From NCBI GenBank assembly GCA_026545225.1, contig CM048847.1, forward strand, positions 6,014,001-6,078,000: DNA of 64,000 nt, written 5' to 3'. The DNA is from Cornus controversa. Lineage: Eukaryota > Streptophyta > Magnoliopsida > Cornales > Cornaceae. The notes beneath the pieces were generated by a model that saw only the letters and a list, made by a program, of their open reading frames with translations, did not search any database and was not told the origin of the DNA. The first letter of the stretch is position 1. The number at the start of each line of letters is the position of its first letter. Positions 1 through 11,207 of this stretch are shown here, one piece after another. Both the position numbers and the translations under genes were made by a program.

Positions 1-1150
1 AAACGACCCAAACTCCGCGTGGGTTGAAGGAAATTCAATTCTGCACAATTTCATATTTCACGAAAATTTCCTAAAACGGACGTTTTCATCAACTTTCTGC
101 CCTATTTGCGCAGCTGCCACTTTTTGGGCGCAAATGCCACTTTGTGAGGAGCAAGTGCCATTTTCTTATGCGCACTTGCCACTTTGGTAAGGCCAGGTGT
201 CCCGTTGGGTTGTTTTCGCAAAGTAAAAACGACGAAATGAAGAAAACTAGGGTATTCTGGAGGGGGGAAGCAGAGAGAGATATACAGAGGCGATTCGTGA
301 CGATACGGGCAAGACGACGACGACTTCATCATCGTTCAAGCTTGGACCTCCGATCATGAACAACTAAACACCATTCCGGGGAAGTGATGTAACCCTAACC
401 TATCTTTCAATGTATTAGCTTGTATATTAATTTGGGAATTATTTATTTTGTGCATTGATTGTATAACCAAGACATAAACAACAGCTGTGCTGTTAGTTTT
501 AATTTGAATGGATTATTTCATTGCATATTTACTTTTGTTCTTGTAGAATGAATGCATGTTTGCAGTGATTAGGGTTTAGTTCTTTTCAACTTCTGTGATT
601 TTGTTAAGACAGGTTATACAATAGTTTTCACAGATCATTCAATTTAGAGTTTTTATAATTCGTACTAAGCGAAGATGGGTTATCATATCATTAGTTAGTC
701 AGATGTATAGGCCATGCTTAGCGAAGACGAGTTATGCTTAATTGTATGTTGAATGAATCCTCTTGATAGAACTGAATTTGGCTTGTAGCCATTCTTTTCT
801 GAATGCATAGATTAAATGTCCCAAATTAGTACAACTTTCATTGTCAAAAGGTTAGTGGTGAAGTCAATTCCCAGGACCCTCTATCTCCAGTATCCATCAT
901 TTATTTATGTTATTTAATTTCAGCAACTTAATTTAAAAACAAAACAAATTCTCTTTCAATTAAATTAGACAAGATCTTGATAGCTTAACAACACAACCAA
1001 TGCAGTCTCTGTGGGTTCGACCCCTACTCACCACTTTACTAATTTTAGTAGAGTATTTGTAGGGTTTTATAAATTCTTTTTTTTTGTCGAGGTGTAAAAC
1101 AACAACGACATTATTCCATATTATTTTATCTGTGTTTTGCACGTCGAACA
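1..1150 (+). repeat. 5' LTR of the Athila-like element (LTR-3), partial
   Basis: Identical by eye to 4252-5401 and ends in CA directly before the primer site. About 370 bp of its left end precede the window. At roughly 108-189 it carries four imperfect copies of a 20-bp unit built on TGCCACTTT, repeated at 4359-4440 in the other LTR. Short ORFs here are duplicated exactly in the 3' LTR and show no protein features. Confidence 0.9.
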
Positions 1151-1153
1151 AAA

Positions 1154-1171
1154 TGGCGCCGTTGCCGGGGA
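1154..1171 (+). promoter_or_regulatory. Primer-binding site, tRNA-Asp type
   Basis: TGGCGCCGTTGCCGGGGA starts 3 nt after the 5' LTR. It is the complement of the acceptor/T-arm 3' end of plant tRNA-Asp, the usual primer of Athila-like elements. Confidence 0.9.
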
Positions 1172-1415
1172 CTGCGATCATGATTGTGTTGTTAAGTTTA
1201 AAGATTAAGTCTATTTTAATTATAATTTAGGACTTGTATATATTCTATTTTTAATTTATTTTAGGTGTTTTGTGTGTTTGAATATAGGTACAAGAGCTAC
1301 TACACAAGTGGAAAGAAGTTGAAATTTCAGGACGTCTTGTGAGTTTTTGTATTTTAATTCATTCACTTATGTTTAGGATTGTTATTTTCTTTTAATTTTG
1401 ATTTTTTTTTTAAAC

Positions 1416-2297
1416 ATGTCATTTCAGTATGAGTATCCTTCAGAGGCATGTTTTGATCAATTTGGTTGTGTTATGGAGAATGTGAGTGAAAATTCAATGG
1501 ATGTGTCTAAAAAATTAGACATATTATCATGGAGATTGGACCAATTTATGCCCTTTAGTAATGCTACTCCTACTCACTCGTCCATACCATATGAGTCATG
1601 TGCATGTTGCTTTAGTCCTTTTCATCATGTGATAAATTGTCCTACTACGGGACAATATTATGATTTTTATCCTGAATACACATATGAAAATTTTTCTATA
1701 CCGAGTGATGATCCATTTTATCATACTTATTCTCCGGGATTTGAGGACAAAGTTTTGGCTGCCCTTGGCAAACTTGATGAACAAATTGGCAAACATGAAG
1801 AACAAACTAAATTGTTAAATTCACATTCACAATCCATAGCTAGGCTAGAAGTTCAAATCGAGGAAATAACCAATGCTTTGAATTGTGAGGATCAAGAGGA
1901 ACTTCCAAGTCAGCCCATGACTAATATTGAACTCACACAACCAATTGAGTTAGACCATGCCCCCTTTGTGGAACCATTACCCATACCGGACTCCAAAACA
2001 TTACATGAAGAACTTAAGTGTGATCACTTAAGTCCTAATGAGAGTCCACCTTTTACCTTTGTTTTTGACTTGAGTAGTGACAAATTAGATATCAATGAGA
2101 AAATTAGTCAAGAACAAGTTAAAGGGTCATGTTTTCCTGAATTAGTTGAATTTTATTCGATTGATTCATTTTTCTTAAAACCTCACATTGACATAGATAA
2201 GAGGTGCCTAAAAATTGTTTGGATTCCGGCACAAGAAAGTGAGGACAAAATAGGGGGGACACTCTTAGATCTCCTCAAGAGATGTGGTATAGGGTGA
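1416..2297 (+). CDS. Gag-like protein of non-autonomous element
   Basis: About 293 residues from an ATG at 1416, taken as the likely start; an in-frame ATG at 1398 would add six hydrophobic residues. Numbered from the 1398 ATG, residues 68-81 fit a CX2CX4HX4C zinc knuckle exactly (C68, C71, H76, C81), which suggests nucleic-acid binding. Residues about 113-165 are charged with heptad-like spacing and could be a coiled coil for multimerisation; the C-terminal part is acidic. There is no major-homology or capsid signature I can recognise and no protease motif. It is the only substantial ORF between the LTRs. The frame is intact, as expected for a young element. Role inferred: RNA binding or particle association in trans. 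Confidence 0.65.
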   Translation: MSFQYEYPSEACFDQFGCVMENVSENSMDVSKKLDILSWRLDQFMPFSNATPTHSSIPYESCACCFSPFHHVINCPTTGQYYDFYPEYTYENFSIPSDDPFYHTYSPGFEDKVLAALGKLDEQIGKHEEQTKLLNSHSQSIARLEVQIEEITNALNCEDQEELPSQPMTNIELTQPIELDHAPFVEPLPIPDSKTLHEELKCDHLSPNESPPFTFVFDLSSDKLDINEKISQEQVKGSCFPELVEFYSIDSFFLKPHIDIDKRCLKIVWIPAQESEDKIGGTLLDLLKRCGIG

Positions 2298-2513
2298 ACC
2301 TTCCATCAAAAGTAGTAGTTAGGAAGTGTGTGTTTTTCTTTTCATTTATTTTTATTTATTTTTGCTTTTGCTAGAGTTGATTTTTCTTCGTTTTAATTTT
2401 TATTTGTGTTTGTTTGTCATTTTGTTGCATTCTTTTTATTTATTTATTATTATTTTTTTCCTTTTAATATGCGTGGTGTGTAGTTGTGTTTTTTATGACA
2501 GGTTTTTGCATCC

Positions 2514-2662
2514 AAGTTTGGGGGGATGGCCAACCCTTATTCATGTGAATGCTTTGCCAAATTTTTACAATTCTACCACTACGGTAATATTGTTCTATCA
2601 CTTACCATACGTTTTATATTTTTGTTACACATTGAGGACAATGTGTGATTCAAGTTTGGGGG
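2514..2662 (+). promoter_or_regulatory. Two extra polypurine-tract-like motifs with a palindrome between
   Basis: AAGTTTGGGGGG (2514-2525) and AAGTTTGGGGG (2652-2662) match the real tract at 3867-3877. Just before the second, ACACATTG and CAATGTGT (2627-2634, 2639-2646) form an 8-bp inverted repeat around AGGA. An ATTGAGGACAAT palindrome followed by AAGTTTGGGGG is a known arrangement near the 3' end of Athila/Tat-type elements. Confidence 0.6.
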
Positions 2663-3063
2663 TAAGGAAGAACACTTTTGTTTGTTTATTTATTTATTTA
2701 TTTTAGGTTGTTTTGTTTTCAGTTTAGATGTTTTAACACCAATCAAGAGTTTAATACTTTATGTAGGTTCTTGACTTGCAATTGTAGAGTATGTGTAAAA
2801 TTTCTAGAAACTATGGTTTGAATGCAGTGGTTTAAGTCGTTATTTGCATTGACATGACTTGGAGTGGTTGACTCTAGTTCTTTTCACAATTCACACGCAC
2901 ACTAGTAGAGTTAGTGGGGTTTGTACTTGGCTTTGAGTATCAATTATGATTGTTGAATATAAGTCGGTATCCCTTGAGAATAAACATTTTAAACATGCTA
3001 TACTTAAAAAAATATATATATAGTAAAATAAAAAAATAAAAAATAAAAATAAAAATAATAATC

Positions 3064-3370
3064 CTATGGTTTGTGGCCGTTTTGGTTCGAGTTATTAGGT
3101 CCCTCGAGGTATCTTGAAACCTGGTGCCCTAAAGCCATTTGGTTTGGGAGTCACAGGCTGAAAGCTCGATACATGGACCAATTCGAAAGCCTAATAAACC
3201 TAGGCATTGCGTTTTTGGTTAGTCTATGGTTTGTGGCCGTTTTGATTCGAGTTATTAGGTCCCTCGAGGTATCTTGAAACCTGGTGCCCTAAAGCCATTT
3301 GGTTTGGGAGTCACAGTCTGAAAGCTCGCTACATGGATCAATTCGAAAGCCTAATAAACCTGGGCATTGC
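3064..3370 (+). repeat. 160-bp tandem duplication inside the Athila-like element
   Basis: A unit starting CTATGGTTTGTGGCCG at 3064 recurs at 3224 with few differences, followed both times by the same run to GGGCATTGC or AGGCATTGC. The first ends with a short extra spacer (GTTTTTGGTTAGT). Open frames across it are by-products. It sits in the non-coding region between the gag-like ORF and the polypurine tract. Confidence 0.85.
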
Positions 3371-3866
3371 ACAACCATATAAAAAAAAAAAAAAATTGCA
3401 TGTGTTCATGTTTTGAGTGATACATTCAATAAGGGGATCCAATAAATTGAAGGGACTTGTAATTGCTCACTCAAGGTCGGGTTAAATCACATTGATGAAT
3501 GCTAGTTCACTTTTCATGAGGGGGCTAGAGTTAGTTTCTTTGAGTTGTGATTGATGTAAATTTTGGGTGAGAACCATTGTTTTGAATTATGGGGTTTAGG
3601 GATTTGAAAGTATTCTTCAATGCAAGTCTTTTAACTGCATTTTGTAATCTTTGTCTTGATTAATGTTTGAAATAGGAATTTTGGTATGTTTGTGGGTAAC
3701 ATCTCTGGAAACCCTCACGAGACTTCACTCGTCCACTAGGGGTAACCTAGGGGTTTAAAGGCTTGTTGCATATGCTAAATGCAATCGGATCTCCCACGAA
3801 AGAGGAAGTAGTTTAGTTGTTTTATTTCATTTTTAGTTGTGTATTACTAAGAGACTAGCAATATAT

Positions 3867-3879
3867 AAGTTTGGGGGTG
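3867..3879 (+). promoter_or_regulatory. Polypurine tract of Athila-like element
   Basis: AAGTTTGGGGGTG lies directly before the LTR start TGATAAGTAAT, where the plus-strand primer is expected. Confidence 0.8.
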
Positions 3880-5401
3880 TGATAAGTAATGAATATTGCA
3901 TATTCAATGCCCTTAAAATTATATGAATTAGTGTCTTAGTAATATTTATTTCATATTTTTATTAATAATTTTAATATTTTTATGATTGTAGGTGATTAAG
4001 GGTAATTCTGATTAGGAATGGTGAAATCGGGCTACAAATGGTGCTCATTTAGTTATCACTAAAGCTTGGCCCATTAGAGATATATTTATATTGAAGATCC
4101 AAACTAAATGGACTAAAGAAATGGGCTGGAAATGAATTTAAATGAAGAAAAGGAGCACGGGCCCATTCGCATAGAAGATTGGGCCAATTCAGGCCTAAAA
4201 AGTCCTGGACCCGTGTTGGTATTCAGACCATAACTCCGTACACGATTGTCAAAACGACCCAAACTCCGCGTGGGTTGAAGGAAATTCAATTCTGCACAAT
4301 TTCATATTTCACGAAAATTTCCTAAAACGGACGTTTTCATCAACTTTCTGCCCTATTTGCGCAGCTGCCACTTTTTGGGCGCAAATGCCACTTTGTGAGG
4401 AGCAAGTGCCATTTTCTTATGCGCACTTGCCACTTTGGTAAGGCCAGGTGTCCCGTTGGGTTGTTTTCGCAAAGTAAAAACGACGAAATGAAGAAAACTA
4501 GGGTATTCTGGAGGGGGGAAGCAGAGAGAGATATACAGAGGCGATTCGTGACGATACGGGCAAGACGACGACGACTTCATCATCGTTCAAGCTTGGACCT
4601 CCGATCATGAACAACTAAACACCATTCCGGGGAAGTGATGTAACCCTAACCTATCTTTCAATGTATTAGCTTGTATATTAATTTGGGAATTATTTATTTT
4701 GTGCATTGATTGTATAACCAAGACATAAACAACAGCTGTGCTGTTAGTTTTAATTTGAATGGATTATTTCATTGCATATTTACTTTTGTTCTTGTAGAAT
4801 GAATGCATGTTTGCAGTGATTAGGGTTTAGTTCTTTTCAACTTCTGTGATTTTGTTAAGACAGGTTATACAATAGTTTTCACAGATCATTCAATTTAGAG
4901 TTTTTATAATTCGTACTAAGCGAAGATGGGTTATCATATCATTAGTTAGTCAGATGTATAGGCCATGCTTAGCGAAGACGAGTTATGCTTAATTGTATGT
5001 TGAATGAATCCTCTTGATAGAACTGAATTTGGCTTGTAGCCATTCTTTTCTGAATGCATAGATTAAATGTCCCAAATTAGTACAACTTTCATTGTCAAAA
5101 GGTTAGTGGTGAAGTCAATTCCCAGGACCCTCTATCTCCAGTATCCATCATTTATTTATGTTATTTAATTTCAGCAACTTAATTTAAAAACAAAACAAAT
5201 TCTCTTTCAATTAAATTAGACAAGATCTTGATAGCTTAACAACACAACCAATGCAGTCTCTGTGGGTTCGACCCCTACTCACCACTTTACTAATTTTAGT
5301 AGAGTATTTGTAGGGTTTTATAAATTCTTTTTTTTTGTCGAGGTGTAAAACAACAACGACATTATTCCATATTATTTTATCTGTGTTTTGCACGTCGAAC
5401 A
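3880..5401 (+). repeat. 3' LTR of the Athila-like element (LTR-3), complete
   Basis: 1522 bp from TGATAAG to ...TCGAACA. The start is supported by the polypurine tract and by a solo copy at 52024-53531 that begins TGATAGG and has its own target duplication. No change from the visible part of the 5' LTR was found. Confidence 0.85.
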
Positions 5402-5985
5402 TCACCTACTCAACAAGATCCATGGAATCATGCATGAATGCACATGCTCATGCATTTTTACCCAAACATCCACATTTCTCAAATCATGCATGATGCTTCA
5501 CATAAGTGCAAATACATACGTATATAACTCACACCAAACTAATTCATAGGGGGCTTTCTCATCACTCCAATAGTAAGGGTCTCTTCGGCACCCAAACTCT
5601 GCTTGTGCTTTATCGGGTTACTAACCCGAAGGGAGCACCTCCTCTTGGCCAAGTTTTGGGTCTTTCACCCTAGGGGCCATCCCCTTATCTTAATTTTCAC
5701 ACTCCTGCCCCAAAATCATATATTTAGTGCATATAAGCACACCCATGCACTTATCCACACCATGAATGCATTTTTGTCAAATCAATGCATTTTCCTTTCA
5801 CCTCAAGATTGTCACAATGTCATCACACTCATATCATGGAAACCATCATGCTTATGCATTTTTCAAGAAAGTCACATCTCACATGCACAAATCTACAAAC
5901 ACCACATCTTCACGTTTTCACCAATGAACACAGTTTTCATGAAAATCATTCATAATCACATTTGCACGTACACAACATATGTATA
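5402..5985 (-). repeat. LTR-1A fragment
   Basis: From about 5427 this is the reverse complement of the middle of the solo LTR at 41527-44371, sharing the block around 5580-5700. That block includes the inverted repeat TCGGGTT-ACT-AACCCGA at about 5616-5632. The Athila-like element is inserted at its left edge. The right limit, where LTR-2 sequence starts, is approximate. No coding potential seen. Confidence 0.7.
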
Positions 5986-5989
5986 TAGA

Positions 5990-6483
5990 TGTCACATCTA
6001 GCATATAATCACATGTATACGTATATTAGCATAAATATAATCATGCTTTCATTCCAATCATGCATTTACTACAAGCATATACAATCACGCAAATATATAT
6101 TTATATGCACATCACGTCACTCATACAGGTAGTAAAAACATACATAATACTTCACATATTTCATGCTTTCCAATGCCCTTCTATGCTATAATCAATCTAG
6201 CATGCATTTATACCACTGTACCACATATATGATCACATATATATTTTTACGTATACTCAACTCATGCATAAGAATCACATATGCATGCAAGGCAACATCT
6301 AGCAAAATATACATATATAATTTAGCATACTTTACATAGCTCAATCCCTAAATATGCATATGACAATGCAATTCGGTATCCGCACTTAACAATGCTCTTA
6401 CCCTCCAAGCCCACACATATATATATATATCTACCCACATATATATATATATCCTCACCTCCCACGCATATACATGTACATCC

Positions 6484-6534
<51 letters not shown>

Positions 6535-6903
6535 TATATATATATGCAAAGACCACATACGATCAAATTAAGCACATATGTAAAATTAATCAGCATAATT
6601 AAAATATACATAGAGATAGAGGCAAGAATCAACTTGCCTTAGGTCCCGCTTTTTCTGTGCCCGCGCCTGCCAAGCGGCCTATTTCCATGCTCGGTCCAGT
6701 CCTGTGCCGAAGTCCACACGAACAATCCCATGAACCACTTTATCTCCTTTTTATCCCCACTCTTGGACCATTTTAATTAGGCCCAAGAATAATCACAACT
6801 ATCTGCAACCCAATCACTTTGGCAAGCCCAATATCAAGGTCCAAATGTTAAGCCCATCTTTAATTTAAAAGTCTAAGTCCACACACTATCCATTATCACA
6901 CAC

Positions 6904-6941
<38 letters not shown>

Positions 6942-8355
6942 CTTCTTTGTGCCAAACTAAGCTGCCACTATTTTTAATCCAAGCTCAAACCAATGTTCAA
7001 GTCAAACCCACCATTGAGCCATCAATCCATAGTAGCCCCAAGTTCTCACCCTTAAAGTCACCATTCTCTACCTCTCTCGCTTGCTACCAAAACACCAACC
7101 AACAATCCGAAGACCCACAACCATCACCATGTTTGGCCAGCATACCCAGCCACAGCCGGCTATCGAAACAACTATTCAAAACCACCAACTTCAGCCAACC
7201 CGAGTCGCGGCTACACCACCACAATCAGTCACAATTCATGAGCAAACCCAGCCGTCGAGGCACCAAGGAGACCCACTATTTAGCCATAACCGAAACCCCC
7301 AAGTTCCACTACCGGCCAGCCTCATCACCAACCAAACTCAGTAGTAAGATCACCACGACCACAGCAAACTCAAACACAAAACCGAAGCTTGCCGGAGCCA
7401 CTCGAAAACCCAGCCATGAAAAGCCATAAATCAGCCATACGCAAGTCAAACCCAGCTCCCACAACACCACCGTGCCCATGGCTGCCGACCTTGGCTGCCT
7501 TCTACCCGAAACAACCAAGAACAAGAAAACCCCAAACGGAACCAACCCACCAGCTCCACCACCGTCGCTACTAGCCACGGCCGCCGAGAACGAACCCAAA
7601 ACTCAGCCAATCAAAACTCCGTCAACACCTTGGTCAACCACCCCCTGTTCGAGCCATTGAGTCACCGTCGGGATCATCGCTGGTCGAACCTTCCACCGAA
7701 CCAGCGAACTCAACCCAGTCGCGAACAGCTCGGCCGAATCGAGCCGCCACGCGACGCCGGGCAACACCACCGTGGGCAACCACGGTCGCCGTCGACGCTC
7801 TTGCCAGAAATGGCCCCCGTCGCCGCTGATCGGGTCACCGGAACCGATCCCCCCTCTCGGCAGCTCTCTCTTTCTCTCTCGGTTCTCTCTCTCTCCCCGA
7901 CTTCCTCTTCTTCTCTTCTTTCTTTTTCTTTTCTTCTTTTTCCTTTTCTCTTTCTTTTCTCTTTTTCTTTCTTTTCTTTTCTTCTTTTTCTCTTTTCTTT
8001 TCTTTTCTTCTTTTTCTCTTTTTCGGCAGATCACTTCTCCTCCTCTCATTTCTTATCTTCTTTTTTTCTACCAAATGAGATCCACTCATTATTTATGTAC
8101 ATATATTCTATATATATATACATACTTAACCCACATTTCTTCATAATTGCATATGAGCCTACCCTACATTTATAATTAAATATAAATATAGGCCCCATAT
8201 ATATATATATGTATATATATATACACATATACATACACCTTCCACTTATATGAAATGTATCCACACCCTTTCCGGGATTTAATTAATCCGAAAAAAAAAA
8301 TTTTAATCCGGTCCGAAATCGCTGGGAACCGGTCAAAAAAATTCCGGTCCTTACA
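5990..8355 (-). mobile_element. Truncated LTR-2 copy
   Basis: Reverse complement of LTR-2: the TATA-rich part (6000-6560), the conserved AGGCAAGAATCAACTTGCC stretch near 6620, a GC-richer part (7080-7850), the pyrimidine tract (7861-8035) and the terminal sequence ending ...CCGGTCCTTACA at 8355. That last position is the LTR 5' end (TGTAAGGACCGG on minus). It is inserted in a gag gene. The other LTR end is missing. Many ORFs here (for example 6947-7429, 7309-7599, 7603-8049) are low-complexity by-products. Confidence 0.75.
6486..6529. repeat. (TA)n microsatellite and similar tracts
   Basis: Long perfect TA run. Others of similar kind lie at about 6904-6938, 28232-28262, 34481-34506, 34830-34861, 42796-42826, 58089-58126, 59637-59662 and 60624-60659, all inside LTRs. 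Confidence 0.9.
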
Positions 8356-9129
8356 TGATCTGCCCTCCCTATTTCTTTTCCTCCCATGACCACTCAAAGA
8401 GGTACCCGTACCCTTAGCTTGCTGTCTAGAGTCCCATAACCTCTGAGTGTCTCTGTCATCCTCCTCAGCCACCAAGGCTCTGTCAACCACCTCACTGTAG
8501 GTTCTCAAACCCAAGATGGACACCCTCTTTTTGATAGAGGTTTTCAGTCCCTTCACAAACTTTTTCACCTTTAGCTCTTCATTAGCTACCATCTCCGGGG
8601 CAAAGCGAGCCAAAGATGTAAATTTGGTCTCGTACCCCATCACATCTAAGTCCCCTTGGACTAAGTCTATGTACTCTTGCCTCATCCGGTCTTTCACTGA
8701 AGTCGGAAAGAACTTGTCAAAGAATAGACCCTTAAAGGTTTCCCAGTCCATAGTCTCGGTGTTGTGGATATTCCCGATGAATTGCCACCACCGATCTGCT
8801 TCTCCTTGTAAGTGAAACGCCGCTACACCCACTTTCAAATCCTCATCGATTGCAAGAGCAACCATGAGTTTGTGAGTTTGGTCAATCCAACTCTCAGCCA
8901 CAAGTGGATCACGCGCGCCATCAAAGGTAGGTGGCTTAAATTTCACATATTCCTTCATTGCCACCATTTGTCGGCTCAAGGCAACCCTAGGCAATGCCTG
9001 AACCTCCTCTTCTCTGGCTTCCCTAGCCATTCTTCTCATAGTATCAGCCATATCACGCATAAACTGCGTTCCATCTGTTGGCTCCTGAGGAGCATCAGCG
9101 CCAATGTCTCGTGCTCTTCTTGGAGGCAT
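8356..9129 (-). pseudogene. gag: Ty3/gypsy Gag, N-terminal 258 codons, cut by LTR-2
   Basis: Starts MPPRRARDIG at 9129 and reads 258 codons without a stop until it runs into the inserted LTR-2 at 8355. Residues about 60-200 form a Retrotrans_gag (PF03732-type) capsid core with the usual pattern PPTFDG...W81...FHLQGEADRWW...F..F...F. The C-terminal basic stretch RKRNREGRS is where the zinc knuckle would follow; that part and all of pol are absent. The leader and primer site of the same element lie upstream at 9130-9388 and its 5' LTR at 9389-12399. The plus-strand gag at 23827-26439 belongs to the same family and supplies the comparison. Gag assembles the cytoplasmic particle that packages the element RNA. 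Confidence 0.85.
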
Positions 9130-9373
9130 TTCTTTCTATATGCACAACAAGAAAAATTTTAAGTCCAAACATTCATACTTAGTCAAATTCCATCATGCTT
9201 ACACATGCCATGTCTATTTAATCCATAAAAGCATGTTATGAAAACGTAAGCATACATAAAGTTCCACATAAGCAATTTATAATCTCAAGCTCAAATCCTT
9301 ATGTTCCGATCCTTACCCTAAAGTGATCACTAAGTGAAGTCTCACCCTTCGTCCCTAGGTATTCCAACCTAGT

Positions 9374-9385
9374 GCTCTGATACCA
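9374..9385 (-). promoter_or_regulatory. Primer-binding site, initiator tRNA-Met type
   Basis: On the minus strand TGGTATCAGAGC follows the LTR by three bases (GAG). It is the standard plant Ty3/gypsy and Copia tRNA-Met primer site. The stretch 9130-9373 between it and gag is untranslated leader. Confidence 0.85.
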
Positions 9386-9899
9386 CTCTATCACGCCCCG
9401 AAACCCGGACCGCCGGGACTTCCCCGGCCCGATCCTGAATCCCGAGTGTGAACCCGTTCACTTAACCCCATGAACAATCTCAATTACACTCAATGCATTA
9501 GTATCAAGGCTTGATACCATGCTATGACGCCCCGATTTCCAACTCTCGGAGAACCGGAGGTTAAACTGTCTATTTAGCCCAATAGACCCTCATTACCCTC
9601 ATTCCCTGCGGAAGCTTAACCTATTTCTTGCATATGAATGCACACAAATCCATCTTAACCAACCCCTATGGGCCCTACATCAAATCACACACCTTAGTGA
9701 ACATTTACACGCCCACACTTTTAAGAATCACTCACTTTCGAGCCTCAAAACTTTCTGTGTTTGGAATCTAGAACTGAGGCTTACACCATTGGATAGAGAA
9801 TAAAAAAAATACTTAAGTTCAAAAAAAACCACGCTCAATTCCGATCTAGAACGAAGAAATTACGTCGAAATGAAGTTTTGGAAAAAGCTGTGCATAGTA

Positions 9900-10165
9900 A
9901 TCTCGATTGATCGAGATGGAATCTCGATTGATCGAGATTAAATCTCGATTAATCGAAATTCAAGCGAGATTTTCACCCTCTCGGGACCCCAGACCTGCAA
10001 TATCTCGATTGATCGAGATAGGGGTCTCGATTGATCGAAATTCCTCCTTCCTGGACTCCAAAAATCACCATAAATCATCACCCTTTCGATCAATCGAAAT
10101 GGGGACTTCGATTGATCGAAATAGGCATCTCGATTGATCGAGATTAAATCTCGATTGATCGAAAT
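9900..10165 (-). repeat. Array of 16-bp palindromes, TCGATYRATCGA type
   Basis: About eight copies of units such as TTTCGATTGATCGAAA and TCTCGATTGATCGAGA with spacers of roughly 0-60 bp. Arms are 7 bp and only the central dinucleotide breaks symmetry. The spacers match those in the LTR at 18656-18910, where the palindrome core is different. Confidence 0.9.
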
Positions 10166-10883
10166 GCACCTCCAGGGACTTCCAACAGCCTCATACATGA
10201 TCCAATTGGAACCCAATCAACATTCTATCATCCTAGAACCCCTCAAACAAGATTAACAACATAAATAGAAGGTTCCAACATCAATCTCACAATCAAGATC
10301 ACATTCATAATCGAATTCATACACCAAAATGAACCATTTCTTTCACAAACACAACCCATTCAAAATGGAAGCATCATCAAACTGAATTAAATGCCGCCAT
10401 GGGCATTACATAAATTAAACCATTGTCTCTCCACACCCAACAAGTTTAAAATCCCATACATACATCCAAATTACATTCGTCCAAAGCACAACCATAACAA
10501 AAAGGAAGTCACATGCCACAAGCCGGCATGGATAGCCACAAAAATGCTCAAAACTCAAAAGATAGCAAAACCACCACTAGTGTTCCACTTGGACACTCAC
10601 GTCCCATCCGTTATCGGCGCTTTATCTGTAAAATATTTAGAATAAAGGGATGAGCACCACTGCGGCTCAGTAAAGGTTCCCCAACCCTTCTAAGTGCCGA
10701 CCCGACACGACCTACATGGAATGCATATGATTACACTACATGACACATCCAATATCTCACAAACACATCAACAAATGCAATTAAAGAGGATTGCATATTT
10801 CACGAATCATGTACAACATGTTCAAAACATAAAAGCATTAAAGTGAGTAAATGCTCTCTCTCTCGGTCCTCATCCAATACCCT

Positions 10884-11207
10884 ACATGATTGGTCCGCTC
10901 CGAGGATCATGTAACCTTGGACAACTCCGATAACCATCCTATGACCGGGACAACTCCGAAGGGTCATTCTACCATAGCAATATATAGGATTGCCATAGGG
11001 TGAGGGGGCAACTCCGAGGCTCACAAATCATGGACATTCTCCGATAAACATCCTATGACCGGGACAACTTTGAGGGGTCATTAGTATTGGACAAACTCCG
11101 ATCCTAGATATTAAGCCTTAGTATGGCGGGTCCGCTCCGAGGGGCATACATGGTGGATAATTTTACCACATTACACAACACGATTGGACCACTCCGAAGT
11201 CCCGTGT
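10884..11207 (-). repeat. Array of stem-loops with a 15-nt loop
   Basis: Stem pairs with exactly 15 nt between arms: ACATGAT/ATCATGT (10884-10912), ATGACC/GGTCAT (10941-10967), GTGAG/CTCAC (11000-11024), ATGACC/GGTCAT (11055-11081), TATGGC/GGCATA with one mismatch (11122-11148). Loops share the core GGNMCNACTCCGAGG. A further CTCCGAAG copy lies near 11190. Confidence 0.85.

Larger units (their letters stand above)
1..5401 (+). mobile_element. Non-autonomous Athila-like LTR retrotransposon (5' end cut by window)
   Basis: Two direct repeats, 1-1150 and 4252-5401, look identical when read side by side and enclose only about 2.7 kb. Just inside the left repeat is a primer site complementary to the 3' end of plant tRNA-Asp; just before the right repeat is a G-rich polypurine tract. 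There is a gag-like ORF but no protease, reverse transcriptase, RNase H or integrase, so the element must be mobilised in trans. tRNA-Asp priming and the AAGTTTGGGGG tract are typical of Athila/Tat Ty3-gypsy elements. The missing left end (about 370 bp) lies outside the window, so the target duplication cannot be checked; the right flank begins TCACC. Identical LTRs imply a recent insertion. Confidence 0.9.

Noticed and set aside
102..359. Opposed 76- and 71-residue ORFs repeated at 4353-4610
   Set aside because: They repeat only because the LTRs are identical; no domain, and they overlap each other on opposite strands.
3071..3277. 68-residue ORF
   Set aside because: It spans the junction of the 160-bp tandem duplication and has no other support.
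5402..5406. TCACC as target duplication of the Athila-like element
   Set aside because: The left flank is outside the window, so it cannot be tested.
7603..8175. Lys/Glu- or Ser/Phe-rich ORFs on both strands
   Set aside because: Direct translation of the LTR-2 purine/pyrimidine tract.
9900..10165. CRISPR-like pattern (short palindromic repeats with spacers)
   Set aside because: Plant nuclear context, variable spacing, and spacers that are homologous between LTR copies; these are LTR-internal palindromes.
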